A DNA stretch of 50,964 nt, taken from positions 1-50,964 of the forward strand of contig JASANZ010002131.1 of the NCBI GenBank assembly GCA_030849805.1, in the 5' to 3' direction. Both the position numbers and the translations under genes were made by a program. The notes beneath the pieces were generated by a model. That model searched no databases. It was not told the origin of the DNA and saw nothing but the letters and a program-made list of their open reading frames with translations. Shown here piece by piece: positions 1-10,021 of this stretch (position 1 is the stretch's first letter; every line of letters starts with the position of its first letter). This DNA is from Sergeia podlipaevii. Lineage: Eukaryota; Euglenozoa; Kinetoplastea; Trypanosomatida; Trypanosomatidae.

Positions 1-1083
1 CCCCCCCTCTAAACAAACACACACATCATCCATTCCTTCCACGCATGACCATTAAAGAACAAAAAAAAAAAGGAACGAGGACACTCTATTTGGCTTGCAA
101 CTTGCTTTTGTGTGTATATACGTATATATATATTTTTTATTATCTAAACTTTCTCAGTAGACACCTCTAGCGCGATACACATACATACATACATAAATAT
201 AAATACATATATATATACCCATTTTCTATACATATATATACAAAAACTTGTCACCGCCTTACCAGCCGGCATTATGTGTACAGAAGACAAAGATCAGCAA
301 TGACACATCAATAATTATTCATATTTTTAACTTTGTAAGCTGCATTTTTCTTTTTTAAAAAAAAACTTTCTCTTTCGATTCTCATGTGCATAGGCGTGTG
401 TATTTTTTTTTTCTTCTTCACTTCAATGATTATTTTCAGCGTTTATTATCTTTTTTGTATATATAAAAAAAAAAACGAAAATTGTATGAGCGTGATTTAT
501 TTTCAGAAAAAAAAAATGGAAGGAGTGAAGGGGGACCTGAAGATAGCAGATGCAACAACAACAAAAAAAAATGATAGCGGGGAAGAGAGAGAGAAATGAA
601 CAAGGATAAAAACTACTTTTCCAAAGCTATCTATCTTCTTTATACATATAGAGAGAGTTGTTGAACCCTATCTCTTTTTTTTTTTTAGATATTTATAGTC
701 GTGTGTTTCTTTTTTATTATTATTATTTCTTTTTAGAGGTTAATGATACCTCTCATCAGTCCACTTCTCTCTTCCTCTTTCATCTTTTTTTTTCTTGATT
801 TCTTTGCTCGCTCTTGTGCACTTCAACGGTACCACGGCAAGTAGGAGTGAAAGGGCGTGGGGGAGGGAAAGGTCTGATACATGTGCGCATGTGTGAGTGA
901 GTACACATACTTCCATTGTACGTGCGTGTTAGTGATGAGAAGAAGACACGGGAGGCGGGGAGGGAAAGTACATTGAAGTGCTGAGAGCCACAAATGTCCT
1001 GCTGATTGTATGTTTGCATATATATGTATATATATATCAAATGCGTGCGTTCAGCGACATCTCGCGCAGTACTCATGTTCTAT

Positions 1084-1111
1084 AATTATTATTATTATTA
1101 TTATTATTATT
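1084..1111. repeat. (ATT)n microsatellite
   Basis: Uninterrupted ATT trinucleotide run of about nine units in spacer DNA. Confidence 0.9.
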
Positions 1112-1530
1112 TCTCCTTCTCTCGTCCCTTTCTTTCTCACAGACACTATATAGGAAAGAGAGCGGCGCGCTCTGGCGTATGTGCGCAAAATAAATAAATA
1201 AATAATAATAATAATAGAACATGAGTATACACAAAACAGATGAAAGTGTACTATCGTCAATCTATCCTTTACATATATATACATGAGGTAAAGTGAAATC
1301 AAAACAGTATTTTTTTTTTTGTCTTTTCCTCTTCATCCGGATATGTGTGTGTGTGTATGTGTGTGCACGCCGAAGAGACAGAGAGGTACATAGAAAGGGA
1401 GACCGCACTGGCCGTGTGCGCGGTTTGGAGTCGAAACGACGGATGTGCTCTTTGTTGGCCTTCTCTGAAACGGAAAGGTTCTCGGTCATTACTATCACTA
1501 CATCCCTTTTTTTTCATTCAATTCATCAAG

Positions 1531-1569
1531 ATATCCTCTTCTCCACTTCCTTCTTTTCTTTTTTTTTAG
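1531..1569 (+). promoter_or_regulatory. Polypyrimidine tract and AG trans-splice acceptor
   Basis: A C/T-rich stretch runs into a T homopolymer and ends at the AG of 1568-1569. No AG interrupts the tract. It would give a 5' UTR of about 150 nt to the ATG at 1719, so the decayed gene downstream has kept its RNA-processing signal. Confidence 0.5.
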
Positions 1570-1718
1570 AAGGACAAGAAGTTTTTTGTCAGTTATATCA
1601 TCGCATATCTCAGTACTCTGCGCCCTTTAAAAATAATAATAATAATAATAATAGAAATCAATATAACAGCTATCGATTCAATCGAGCAATACGCACGCAC
1701 AACGAGGGGGGGAAGGAA

Positions 1719-2690
1719 ATGAAAACTGCATCTGTCTCTACATTGTGTGTGGTTACGCTATTGTTATTATTATTATTGCCAGATTGCCATCATACCCCCG
1801 TGCACTCTCAATCTTATCATGACATGAGTGAGAAGCAGAGAAAAAGTCACCCTTTTTTTGTTTTTGCAGTTTCTGCAATTGTTTAAAGTTTCCATCCCCC
1901 AATCTGAAGAAGAGAATGGCCAGGCTCAGACTTCAGTTCCTGGGCAAGACGATGGAGTGCGACCGGCGCATGCATGACGCTGGGCGCTAAATTGGCGATA
2001 ACTACACGGGAACTTCTACCCGGAAATTTGACTCTCCTGTCCCAGTACTGGGGGGGGGGGGACGTCCGCAGTGCTGGGTATTGCGATCACTGACTCCGTC
2101 AAGATCACCGGCACCCCATCCTGCCTCAATGGCCAAAAGCTGCCGCGCCTGTGTGCTCTCTCTGGAGTTCAGCCACACCGCGCCATCGTCTGGCGTGTGA
2201 CCCCCCCTGCGCCTCCTTAATGCTACTTTATTCTTTGCGGGGACTTAAAACGTTGCGGACACACACAACTCTCTGTGTGGAAACTTCCCCCCAATTCGAT
2301 AGGACACAATTGGTGCATTTTACCGTGGAGAGTAACTTCATGGCTGGTTCTCTCTCTCTCTCAGAACATTGCCTCCTCGTCAGCAGCGCTCACCTTTGCC
2401 AACGCTCAAGGGGGGGACGCCTCTTGACTATGGGACATTTGCCATGCTCACAGCAGACAACTGCGGCACTGCAGATACATGTGTGTTCCCGGAGCGACCG
2501 ACGACCACTGCATGAGGGGTATGCCCGTGACGACAACGACGACAACAACGTCAACAACCGTCAGCACACCCGCAAACAGCGCGCGGATCTACGTCAGCGG
2601 AGCCACCCTCTCTACATCAACCACTACTACAACGGCGAAGCGACGTACGACAAGCACCACCACGCCCAGCACCAACAAGCAGGTAACTCC
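1719..2690 (+). pseudogene. Decayed LRR surface-antigen gene (PSA-like)
   Basis: This is a broken gene that resembles the secreted leucine-rich-repeat promastigote surface antigen (PSA/GP46) family. The ATG at 1719 opens a typical signal peptide (basic start, long Leu run, about 27 residues). After it, similarity is spread over all three frames: an N-terminal part rich in Phe, Leu and Gln (about 1850-1890); an N-cap with SDFSSW (about 1928); LRR-like pieces ITGTPSC and NYTGTS; a Cys-rich patch CVPGATDDHCMRG (about 2480); then a Thr-rich tract (2524-2687). That order, LRR then Cys-rich then Thr-rich, matches the family. Stops and frameshifts break it many times, some near G runs (twelve G at 2050-2061). 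GC content is well above the flanks. It is inferred to be a relic; sequencing error alone is unlikely to explain so many breaks. Confidence 0.55.
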
Positions 2691-2705
2691 GATAATCCCC
2701 CAGAC

Positions 2706-2960
2706 CCTGCTTTTTTTTTCTTTAACAGTTCACTTGATCCTTTCCCAAAGCCTCAGAGGCATGTGGGGACGGTTCAGAGTACTGCGAGTGGGAAGGCATC
2801 TTGCGCTCCGAAGCTGGAGTGACCATCACGTTGGAGAACGCGTCATGAACAGGTGCACCGCAAACTCGAACCGCTGCGCATTCAAGAGCAGTGCCAGTGG
2901 GTCCCGTCCGCACTGCTGCCGCCATGCTTCTGTGGGTATCGTGATGTGCACACACATACA
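2706..2960 (+). pseudogene. Second surface-antigen fragment
   Basis: A T-rich tract ending in AG (about 2709-2730) interrupts the Thr-rich remnant. After it comes a short readable stretch with CGDGSEYCEWEGI followed by GVTITLENAS, which stops at a TGA near 2848. The pattern C-x-W-x-G ... V-x-I-x-L-x-x-A resembles the N-cap of LRR surface antigens, so this may be the start of a second copy fused to the first by deletion. A further Cys-containing frame continues to about 2950. Nothing intact remains. It could also belong to the same relic as the upstream piece. Confidence 0.4.
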
Positions 2961-3072
2961 TACAACGACAAAAAAAAAATGGTATGCTTACTTGTTTAAT
3001 TATATTTTATATATATAGGAATTTTTTTTCTTCGTATGATTGCATTTCTTTTACTCAGCTGTATACTAACAT

Positions 3073-3104
<32 letters not shown>

Positions 3105-3694
3105 TCTTCCCCAGTGGCTATATATATTACTTTCCCCCTGTATGTAAAAACTATATAACGTGCGCGCTCAAGTGATATATATGTTCTTCTTGTCCTATGG
3201 GATGGTTGGCTGCATATATATAGAGCATACACACCTCACTCATTCACCTCTGCACATGAAGCCACTCATGCGCGCTATGCGCTTCGTGTGTGCCTCCGTC
3301 TTGTACACTGCAGATTCTTATTTTGGGCGCGGTGTGTCTTGGCGCCTGGCTTCTCATTCTTTCTTTCTACACGGCTTCTTCTTCTTCTTTAAAAAAAAAA
3401 ATGGTGGAGAAAGGATTGTATTCTCTCTTGCTTTCATTAATGTACGTTCATACTACGCGATACGGCATGTGTGTGTGGGTAGGAATGGGTGTATTTGAGT
3501 TTTTTTTTGTTGTTTTTGAGAAACCCTAGAGCACACAAGGAGAAACATATATATGATTGCCTACTTACAGACCAACTATTACTACTACTACTACTGCTGA
3601 ACCTCCTCCTCCTCCTCCCCAGTACCAGTTTGTCATTGTATCAACATACGGAATTTTTGTCATAAATATATTCATTGGCATAGCCTGCACATCA
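2961..3694. other. Spacer with AT microsatellite
   Basis: Gene-free DNA with an (AT)14 tract at 3077-3104, poly-A/T runs, short CTT, ACT and CTC triplet repeats near 3575-3620, and a polypyrimidine tract at the end. No conserved coding frame seen. Confidence 0.6.
3077..3104. repeat. (AT)14 microsatellite
   Basis: Perfect alternating AT run in spacer DNA. Confidence 0.95.
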
Positions 3695-3717
3695 ATTTTT
3701 TTTTTTTTTTTTGGAAG
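3695..3717 (+). promoter_or_regulatory. Trans-splice acceptor for the 3756 gene
   Basis: A long T homopolymer is followed by the first AG at 3716-3717. This leaves a 5' UTR of about 38 nt and supports the ATG at 3756. Confidence 0.6.
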
Positions 3718-3755
3718 CGGTGTTCTCGTGAAAGATAGAAAAAAAATAATAGAAA

Positions 3756-6212
3756 ATGGATGTCCTCGGATATGCACCGCCAGAGGTGGGGGTTCCCAAC
3801 GCAGCCAAGATGAACACAGAGACCTCTGTCCCTGGTCCATCCTCACACATCATAGGTAGCGAGGAACTTTACCTAGTTGATAGAAAGAAAGAGGAAGAAG
3901 AAGAAGCCATAGCGGCATCAGGGCAGACGAGTGCTTCTCCCCATCACATCACCACAATTGATTACGCAGACCGACAAAAACTTTTATTTCACATCACGCT
4001 GCTTAGCACAAAGCTTCAGAGAGCTCAACTTCGTCTACAGGAGCAAGACCGCGGCATGGTGATCCTTCGCGCTGCGGCTGCCTCTTGCGAGGTGAAAAAC
4101 GGTGGTGGTGGTAGTGTCTCATCGCAGCAGAAGCGCGAGGCACTCGTACTAGCAAACACGCTTTCATCGGTACCATACCAGTCCTCGCCTAGTCCTGGCT
4201 CTCGGGTAGGAGTGTCTAGTGAAGGGAATGGCGGCGACCACGAGAGCGGAGATCACTCGCAGTCTCTCAAGGAAAGTCAAGAGGGTGATGGGGCTACAGA
4301 AAGAGGTGGGCAGCGTTACGGTGATGGAGATGCAGCGCCGCTGACAAGTCAAGGAGAGGGGGAGGATGTAGTTCTCTTGCGACTTCACGCGAGAGGCGCT
4401 ACGGCAACCGCGCTTCGCTCTGCCGCTGCCACCGAAGAGGAGGCAACGCGTCTGGCCGAGGCACAGCTCTCCCTGTTCGACCCGCAGCTAGCAGAGGAAC
4501 AAATTCGTCGGCTTGATGTGGCCTTGGCGCAGATGAGCTTGCTGCAGGAGAGCAGCCAGCAACGCGCCATGAAAAGCGAGACTGCGTGCGAGAAGCTGCG
4601 TGGAGAACGAACGGAGCTGTGTGCGCAGGTGCAGGCGCTCGAGGCGCAGTGCACTGCTCTTTCTCAAGTCTCTCAGCAGCAACGAGCCGCCTTGGCGTCG
4701 GCCACGATTGAGGTGGAGCGCCTGAGGCTTGAAGAAGTGAGATTGAACAGACGGCTGGTTGGGCTTGAGGACCTCGCGGCCCCTGACAATGTGGACAGTG
4801 CTGGTGTGCGGGTTGTCACGAGTGAAAGAGAACGTACTAGTAGTAATAGCGGCCGTGCCTCCCACAACGCTACGACTCCCTCTCGCGAGCTGCAGCGGCA
4901 GCAATCCCGGAATGGGCACGATACTAATGTTGATAAGAGCAGAGCAGCAGCAAGGCGGGCTCTGGAAGAGGAGGAGGCGACATCACGACAGACGTTGCTC
5001 TCCACCGAGCTCTTCTGGGAACCAATGCTCATCGCTTTTGACGCTGGACTGACGTGGCTGACCGACTCGCAGTCACTCGCTATGGTGCAAAACAACAACA
5101 ACAACGACAACTCCACTTTTCAGCGGCCGTGTGATAATGATGTGTGCCGCCTTTGTGGCAGAGGCGGGGTAGGTATAGAAAAGGACGGCGGAGACGGGGA
5201 TCGCTGGGGCAGACCCAGCCAGTCAGCGACTGATGATCGCAATGTTGGCCTGGAGGTGGCAACAGCTGTGGTGGCACTGGCCGGAGCAGAGAGCGATGGA
5301 ACCGCCATTGATGCCGCCCTCTCTCTCGCTGCTCCTACTGGCAGTGCTGCCGCTGCTGACCTGCTGCTACTGCAACATCAGCGACAGGAGCTGCAGTCTT
5401 TACGGGGGCAGCTGGCCACTCTTCAATCACGTGCACGGGCAGATCGCGTAGAATGTGAGCGACTGCGCGCGGTGTGTGCGGCACAACGCCGGCAGGTTGA
5501 AGGAGCTGGGCACGAGCACGTCCAGCAACTGCAACGGATGTACGAGGAGCTGGTGAAGGATCGCCAGCTCGTCATGGAAAATCTGCTGGAGGAGGTTGCT
5601 CGAAAGGTCAAGCGCGCCTTTCGTGACGGACAGCAACACGAGCGAGAAAAGCGTCAGCAGCTGGTCCCCCTTTCTGTACCTGCAGCTGCCGATGGTACCG
5701 CCGTGGAAGACAGGGAGCAAACGCAACAGCAGAGCACTAACTCTAGCGCACGAGCCGTACATCAAGAACTCGTGGGAGGGCGGGTCGAAAGTACTGGTAC
5801 ACAAGGCAAGCGTGGCATCGCACGCCGCCACCGCCACCACACCAACGGCGAGAGTCTTGCTGAGATGGTGAGAGACGCAGCAACAGCAACAGCAACAGCA
5901 GCACGACAGATAAGGCGGCCGTCCAACGAAACGGCATTTCATCTTCGAAACCTGCAGGATACCACCACCGCCATCACCTGTGATACCTCTGGAGGTACGA
6001 ACACCTCTAGTACCGATAGCAGCGATGATGATGGAGAGGAAGAAGAAGAGGTGGAGTTTGAGCGAGGTAGAGACGAGGCACGTGACCACCGCGGTGATCA
6101 TGATGCCTGCAGGATGCTGACTGACAGTGCACAGCGGAGGGCTGATGGACGCGTGCGGAGCAAAAGCTATGGAGCTGTCGGGAGATCTGTGACAAGAAGG
6201 GGTGTGCACTAG
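3756..6212 (+). CDS. Coiled-coil protein, trypanosomatid hypothetical (818 aa)
   Basis: The function is not recognised. The protein alternates low-complexity acidic and polar stretches with heptad-rich coiled-coil segments. These lie at roughly residues 65-100, 225-335 (rich in E, Q, L, R), 540-575 and 585-640. The 585-640 block, with LQRMYEELVKDRQLVMENLL, looks best conserved. A small Cys cluster (CDNDVCRLCGRGG, about residue 460) is too short to call a zinc finger. The C-terminus has acidic D/E and Ser/Thr runs. No membrane segment or signal peptide is seen. The ATG at 3756 is the first after the splice acceptor at 3717; a second Met lies at residue 19. It sits immediately upstream of another coiled-coil gene on the same strand. 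A cytoskeletal or basal-body role is possible but rests only on the coiled coils. Confidence 0.85.
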   Translation: MDVLGYAPPEVGVPNAAKMNTETSVPGPSSHIIGSEELYLVDRKKEEEEEAIAASGQTSASPHHITTIDYADRQKLLFHITLLSTKLQRAQLRLQEQDRGMVILRAAAASCEVKNGGGGSVSSQQKREALVLANTLSSVPYQSSPSPGSRVGVSSEGNGGDHESGDHSQSLKESQEGDGATERGGQRYGDGDAAPLTSQGEGEDVVLLRLHARGATATALRSAAATEEEATRLAEAQLSLFDPQLAEEQIRRLDVALAQMSLLQESSQQRAMKSETACEKLRGERTELCAQVQALEAQCTALSQVSQQQRAALASATIEVERLRLEEVRLNRRLVGLEDLAAPDNVDSAGVRVVTSERERTSSNSGRASHNATTPSRELQRQQSRNGHDTNVDKSRAAARRALEEEEATSRQTLLSTELFWEPMLIAFDAGLTWLTDSQSLAMVQNNNNNDNSTFQRPCDNDVCRLCGRGGVGIEKDGGDGDRWGRPSQSATDDRNVGLEVATAVVALAGAESDGTAIDAALSLAAPTGSAAAADLLLLQHQRQELQSLRGQLATLQSRARADRVECERLRAVCAAQRRQVEGAGHEHVQQLQRMYEELVKDRQLVMENLLEEVARKVKRAFRDGQQHEREKRQQLVPLSVPAAADGTAVEDREQTQQQSTNSSARAVHQELVGGRVESTGTQGKRGIARRHRHHTNGESLAEMVRDAATATATAARQIRRPSNETAFHLRNLQDTTTAITCDTSGGTNTSSTDSSDDDGEEEEEVEFERGRDEARDHRGDHDACRMLTDSAQRRADGRVRSKSYGAVGRSVTRRGVH

Positions 6213-6667
6213 GATCTCCGCCATGTGGTGGCACATGATACTCTCTTTCTCTTTCTCTGCAGACGCGTCGGGGCGGTGTGATCGCATAGTAACTTTACTA
6301 TTTCTGCTGCTATTGCTAGCGGTGATATGCTTTTTTTTTGTGTGTGTGTGTGTGTTGTTCATTTCTGTATGTTCACGTCGCCGCTGCCATCATCACAACA
6401 ACACACATCTTTTTTTTTTTTCGAAAATACCATATAGAAGAGAAGGCTCATAGAACATTTATAACATATATATCCAAAACCAAAAAGGAATAGAAAATAT
6501 TTTTTAAAACTACTTTTTGTTATTGTCGCTGTGGTTTCTCAGTTATTTTACCACTCCAAAACTTTCCGAAAGAGAAGGAAGAGAAAGAAGAAAAAAAAAA
6601 GTGGCATATGCGCCATTTTTTTTTTTTTGCTGTATCATTGAAAAAAATATATATATTTATGAATTCT
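6213..6667. other. Spacer between the two coiled-coil genes
   Basis: AT-rich DNA with poly-T and poly-A runs and TG repeats; it holds the 3' UTR of the upstream gene. No gene seen. Confidence 0.6.
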
Positions 6668-6718
6668 CTATTTCTTTTTTCTCGTTTCACCTTCCTCCTT
6701 GTGCTCATCACTAACCAG
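6668..6718 (+). promoter_or_regulatory. Trans-splice acceptor for the 6850 gene
   Basis: A C/T-rich tract ends at CAG (AG 6717-6718), giving a 5' UTR of about 131 nt with no intervening ATG. Confidence 0.6.
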
Positions 6719-6849
6719 CGCCGCAAACACTGTTGATTTATTGAAAGAAAGGAAAAGAGAGAGAGAGAGAGAGCTGGAGTTAAGTTGAAAGAACGGAAAG
6801 TAGAGTGCCCAAAGAAAGAAAGAAAAATAAAAAAAACAGATAGAGGGAG

Positions 6850-8889
6850 ATGAATGGCGCCTCATCTGGGAGGCTGCGTCGCTTTAGGCAGAAACAGCAG
6901 GCGGGTGGCGGGCGAGGCTCATTCTCTATTGCTACCTCCCAGCAGTCTTCTCAAACGCAATCCCAACAACAGCAGCAGCAGCAAAACGGCAATAATAGTA
7001 GCAACAGCGCCGCAATCTCAAATGGCGTCGTCGTCAGTAGCGTAGTAGCAGGCGATGTAGTCGCGGCCACGTTTGCCAACGCGCAGCTCACCACCACTAA
7101 GGCGGCGCTTGACACGTATTATCATAAATACACAGAGGCTGCGGCGGAGTGCGAGATGCTGCGTGATGAGTTGCGGCAGCACGAGGGCGACTCACTCGTG
7201 GTGATTAGTCACTTGGAATCTCAGCTCTCAGGGGTGCTCGCAGCATCAGCGGAGTACAGGGATGAAGTAGCAAAGGTACTTGACTCGCACGCGGCCGCGG
7301 AGGCAAAGCTGAAGGATACTCATGAAAAGATGATCCAAGAGCGTGACAAGCAGATTACTGAATACGCGGACCTTACACGGCGTCTGCAGGGCGACCTTCG
7401 ACAAGCCTCCAAGTACGTGCAGCAACGTCAAGAGCATGCCATGGAGCTCAAGCAGCTGCATGAGGAGCTCGAAGAGGCGGCAATGACGCATGAGCGCGAG
7501 CTCGCCGCGCTGCGCTTTCAAACAGTAGATCGAAAAATGAAATTGGTTGCAATGGAGCAAGTGATGCGTAATGAATTCCAAAACTTAGTCGAGGCCGAAT
7601 CCACTCGGCTACTCAACACCAAGTATGAAGTCGTTGTCCAGTACAACCACGCGCTAGAGAAGGAAAAGTATGACATGGCTGGTGATATCGAGGATCTTAT
7701 GGTGCTCACGACGACTGTCACAAACGAAAAGAACGCCCTGCGCCGTCGGGCGGAGCTGCACAAGCACGCACATGAGGAGGTGCTGCGACACGCCGCCTCG
7801 CGCAGTCGCTACCACCGTGAAAGAGAAGTAAAGGTGCAGCGGCTTGAGATGCGCGTGAGTGAACTGCTAGCAGAGCGCACGAGCATGAAAGAGAAACTCA
7901 AGACGGAGTACGCGTCGCGTACAGCAGCACTGGAGCAGGAACTCGCACGCGCTCAAACTTCGGTACAGACCTACCGAGCCGAGCTATGCCGTGTAAGGAA
8001 ACTGGCACGTAAAGTGGTAGGACAGCGAACAGAACTAGAGAACTTCTTCTACACGGCAATCGAGGACTGCCGTAAGTACCGTGCTGGCCTTAACGCGCTG
8101 GCAGCTCCCGCAACAACAACAACAATAACGACGGGGGCATCCACGATGATGTCCACGAGAGGCGGCTTCACAGGCACTAGCAGTTCAGTCGGCGCAAGTC
8201 GAGGAGGCGTGACCACCTCGACGACGATGGGCAACAGTCATCATCCATCTAGCGTGCGTCAAGGCGCTCGTCAGCCCACAACCCTCACCCCGCAGGAGCA
8301 GCATCACCAGCTTGCAGCTACCATGCATGCAAACAGTACGTTCAGTATTGCTCGCCCAACTCTTGCCGATGCTGTCACGCGGGGAAGCGCCACCATGCCT
8401 GCCACAGTGGCGGCGGCTCCTTCTTTTTTCGCCTCCGGCACCAGCACACAGGTTGGCGATCATGGCGATGGCGTTTCCATCGTGATGAGCGCGGCGGGTG
8501 TGACCTGTAAACAGACGGGCGGCCTCCCGCCGCTACGCGCGACTGCCACGTCTACTACTGGTGGTGGTGTGTCTGCTGTTATGGGAGGGGATGAGAAGAG
8601 CATGTCAGCGTTCAGTGCCGCGGCTACCACTCGCAAGCAGTCACAGCCCCTGGCGGCGGCGCCTGGTGTTTACGTCGGAGACCTCCCATGGGAAGACAAG
8701 GAGAAGGTGATCAAAGCGTTGTTTTTTTACATCAACTCGACTTACTATCGAGACACACCTGCCGATGAGGGGGAAGACGGAATGCTCGACGAATATAGTG
8801 GAGAGGAGGCCAGTGGTGGCTTCGGAATGGGGAGAGAGATTGCTAGCGGTGGTGTTGGTGGTGCAGCAACAGCAGCACTACGGCCATAA
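6850..8889 (+). CDS. BBOF1/CCDC176-like coiled-coil protein (679 aa)
   Basis: A long central coiled coil (about residues 75-410) is flanked by a basic Gln/Ser-rich N-terminus and a low-complexity Thr/Ser/Gly-rich C-terminal half. The coiled coil resembles the DUF4515-type region of basal-body-orientation factor 1 (BBOF1/CCDC176). Three landmarks fit: an Arg/Glu-rich helix with ALEKEKYDMAGDIEDL, a late QRTELENFFYTAIEDCRKY segment, and a tail block PWEDKEKVIKALFFYIN (about residues 615-632), the latter recalling the short C-terminal motif of BBOF1. In ciliates and animals that protein acts at basal bodies and axonemal doublets, so a flagellar role is inferred here. The match is from memory of family features, not an alignment. 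The ATG at 6850 follows the acceptor at 6718. Otherwise it is a generic coiled-coil protein. Confidence 0.6.
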   Translation: MNGASSGRLRRFRQKQQAGGGRGSFSIATSQQSSQTQSQQQQQQQNGNNSSNSAAISNGVVVSSVVAGDVVAATFANAQLTTTKAALDTYYHKYTEAAAECEMLRDELRQHEGDSLVVISHLESQLSGVLAASAEYRDEVAKVLDSHAAAEAKLKDTHEKMIQERDKQITEYADLTRRLQGDLRQASKYVQQRQEHAMELKQLHEELEEAAMTHERELAALRFQTVDRKMKLVAMEQVMRNEFQNLVEAESTRLLNTKYEVVVQYNHALEKEKYDMAGDIEDLMVLTTTVTNEKNALRRRAELHKHAHEEVLRHAASRSRYHREREVKVQRLEMRVSELLAERTSMKEKLKTEYASRTAALEQELARAQTSVQTYRAELCRVRKLARKVVGQRTELENFFYTAIEDCRKYRAGLNALAAPATTTTITTGASTMMSTRGGFTGTSSSVGASRGGVTTSTTMGNSHHPSSVRQGARQPTTLTPQEQHHQLAATMHANSTFSIARPTLADAVTRGSATMPATVAAAPSFFASGTSTQVGDHGDGVSIVMSAAGVTCKQTGGLPPLRATATSTTGGGVSAVMGGDEKSMSAFSAAATTRKQSQPLAAAPGVYVGDLPWEDKEKVIKALFFYINSTYYRDTPADEGEDGMLDEYSGEEASGGFGMGREIASGGVGGAATAALRP

Positions 8890-9326
8890 TTGTTCTCGTT
8901 GCTACATTATTATCATTATCACTATTATTATTACTATTATTATATTTACTATATGTTCAGTGGTAGTAGTGGAGGGCAATTCACGATATACACATATATA
9001 TATATTTCAAAAGGGTGCTAAGGCGCAAAAGCACATGAGCATCGCGTGTGTGATGTCATTATTGTTTATCATTGCTGCTTTCTATTCCCTGCTGTCTTCC
9101 ACTCGTCTTTCTTCCAAATGCGATTTTGTTGTTATCGTTGTGGTGGATGTCTTAGAGTAGACGCTTGACCCACGCATGGAATATGTTGCGAGATAAAAAA
9201 AAATGTAAAAATTCTAGATTTATGTAATAATTAGAAAACAAAAAGAGAAATTGAACACATTATAGTTGTTTGTGGTCGCGCGCTTGCACAACGCGGCTCG
9301 ATGCCATTCCTGGTGATAACCATTCT

Positions 9327-9372
<46 letters not shown>

Positions 9373-9745
9373 GGTGAGCCGCTATTTTCGTGTTCTTTCT
9401 TTCATGTATCACCTTGCCTATTTACTTTTTTTTTCTTTTTGCATGTGTGTGTGTGTGTATGTTATCTCTGCTGATTTTGGTTGTCCTTGTTTTTTAAAAA
9501 AGAAAAATTGATGTTTGTTCGTTCGTTTGCTCTGAAAGAGAAGTGAACGAGCACCCCGCGTAAGTGTTCTGCAAGCACGCCAGCATAAATCACGAAGGAG
9601 AAGGAGAAAGCAAAAATGGGGGAGAAAAGTTATGTAGAACGGTGTTGTCAAGCTACCACTTCAATATGTGCTAGCCCTAGTGACTTACGTACTTGAACAT
9701 TTGGCATCTAGTAGTGTTGCTATGTGCTTATGTGGGTCTTAAACT
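8890..9745. other. Spacer with long AT tract
   Basis: Gene-free; ATT/ATC repeats near 8910-8945, a (AT)20 tract at 9331-9370, TG runs near 9448. Open frames here are microsatellite translations. Confidence 0.6.
9331..9370. repeat. (AT)20 microsatellite
   Basis: Forty bases of perfect AT alternation, the longest AT run in the window. Confidence 0.95.
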
Positions 9746-9789
9746 ATTCTTTTTTTATCTCTCTCTTTTTTTTTTCACTTTATTGTTAG
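9746..9789 (+). promoter_or_regulatory. Trans-splice acceptor for the 10022 gene
   Basis: A T/C tract ends at TTAG (AG 9788-9789). No ATG occurs between it and 10022, which fixes the start of the membrane-protein gene. A second possible acceptor is the CAG at 10018-10020, only a base before the ATG. Confidence 0.55.
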
Positions 9790-10021
9790 AACACACTAGT
9801 GCGTACATTCTGGTAAGCAGCGCAGAGGAATCACAGACTATCTCATTTAGATATATATATTAATTCATTCAAGTTCACTCGCCATTAGCTATTATTATTG
9901 TTATTGTTATTGTTATTGTTACTTTATTTTTAAGTCTCCAAGTATCATAAAAGGAAGTAGAGGCGCTATCGGGGCCCATTAATTGTTTGTTTGTGTGTGC
10001 GTGTGTGTGTGTGTGTCAGCC

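Larger units (their letters stand above)
1..1718. other. Gene-free AT-rich spacer before the surface-antigen remnant
   Basis: No credible gene is visible. The stretch consists of homopolymer A and T runs, TATA and CATA repeats, an (ATT)n tract near 1084-1111, and GT-rich segments. Open frames here are low-complexity translations of microsatellites and begin at non-ATG codons. The last part, 1531-1569, is a strong polypyrimidine tract that would serve the remnant starting at 1719. Confidence 0.6.

Noticed and set aside
925..985. C/D snoRNA-like boxes (GTGATGA and CTGA about 50 bases apart)
   Set aside because: Short motifs are expected by chance; no internal boxes or terminal stem could be shown.
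1293..1886. 197-codon + frame
   Set aside because: Opens at GTG; only the part from the ATG at 1719 looks like protein (signal peptide) and is treated within the pseudogene. The rest translates poly-T and AAT repeats.
2681..2730. Genuine cis-spliced intron
   Set aside because: GT and AG ends alone are weak evidence; it lies in a broken gene, and a trans-splice acceptor explains the T tract better. Kept only as a low-interest finding.
2151..3018. Two overlapping frames of 223 and 179 codons
   Set aside because: They are pieces of the decayed surface-antigen locus in different frames; neither is a complete gene.
5427..6362. 311-codon minus-strand frame
   Set aside because: Antisense shadow of the 3756-6212 coding sequence; low complexity, no family resemblance.
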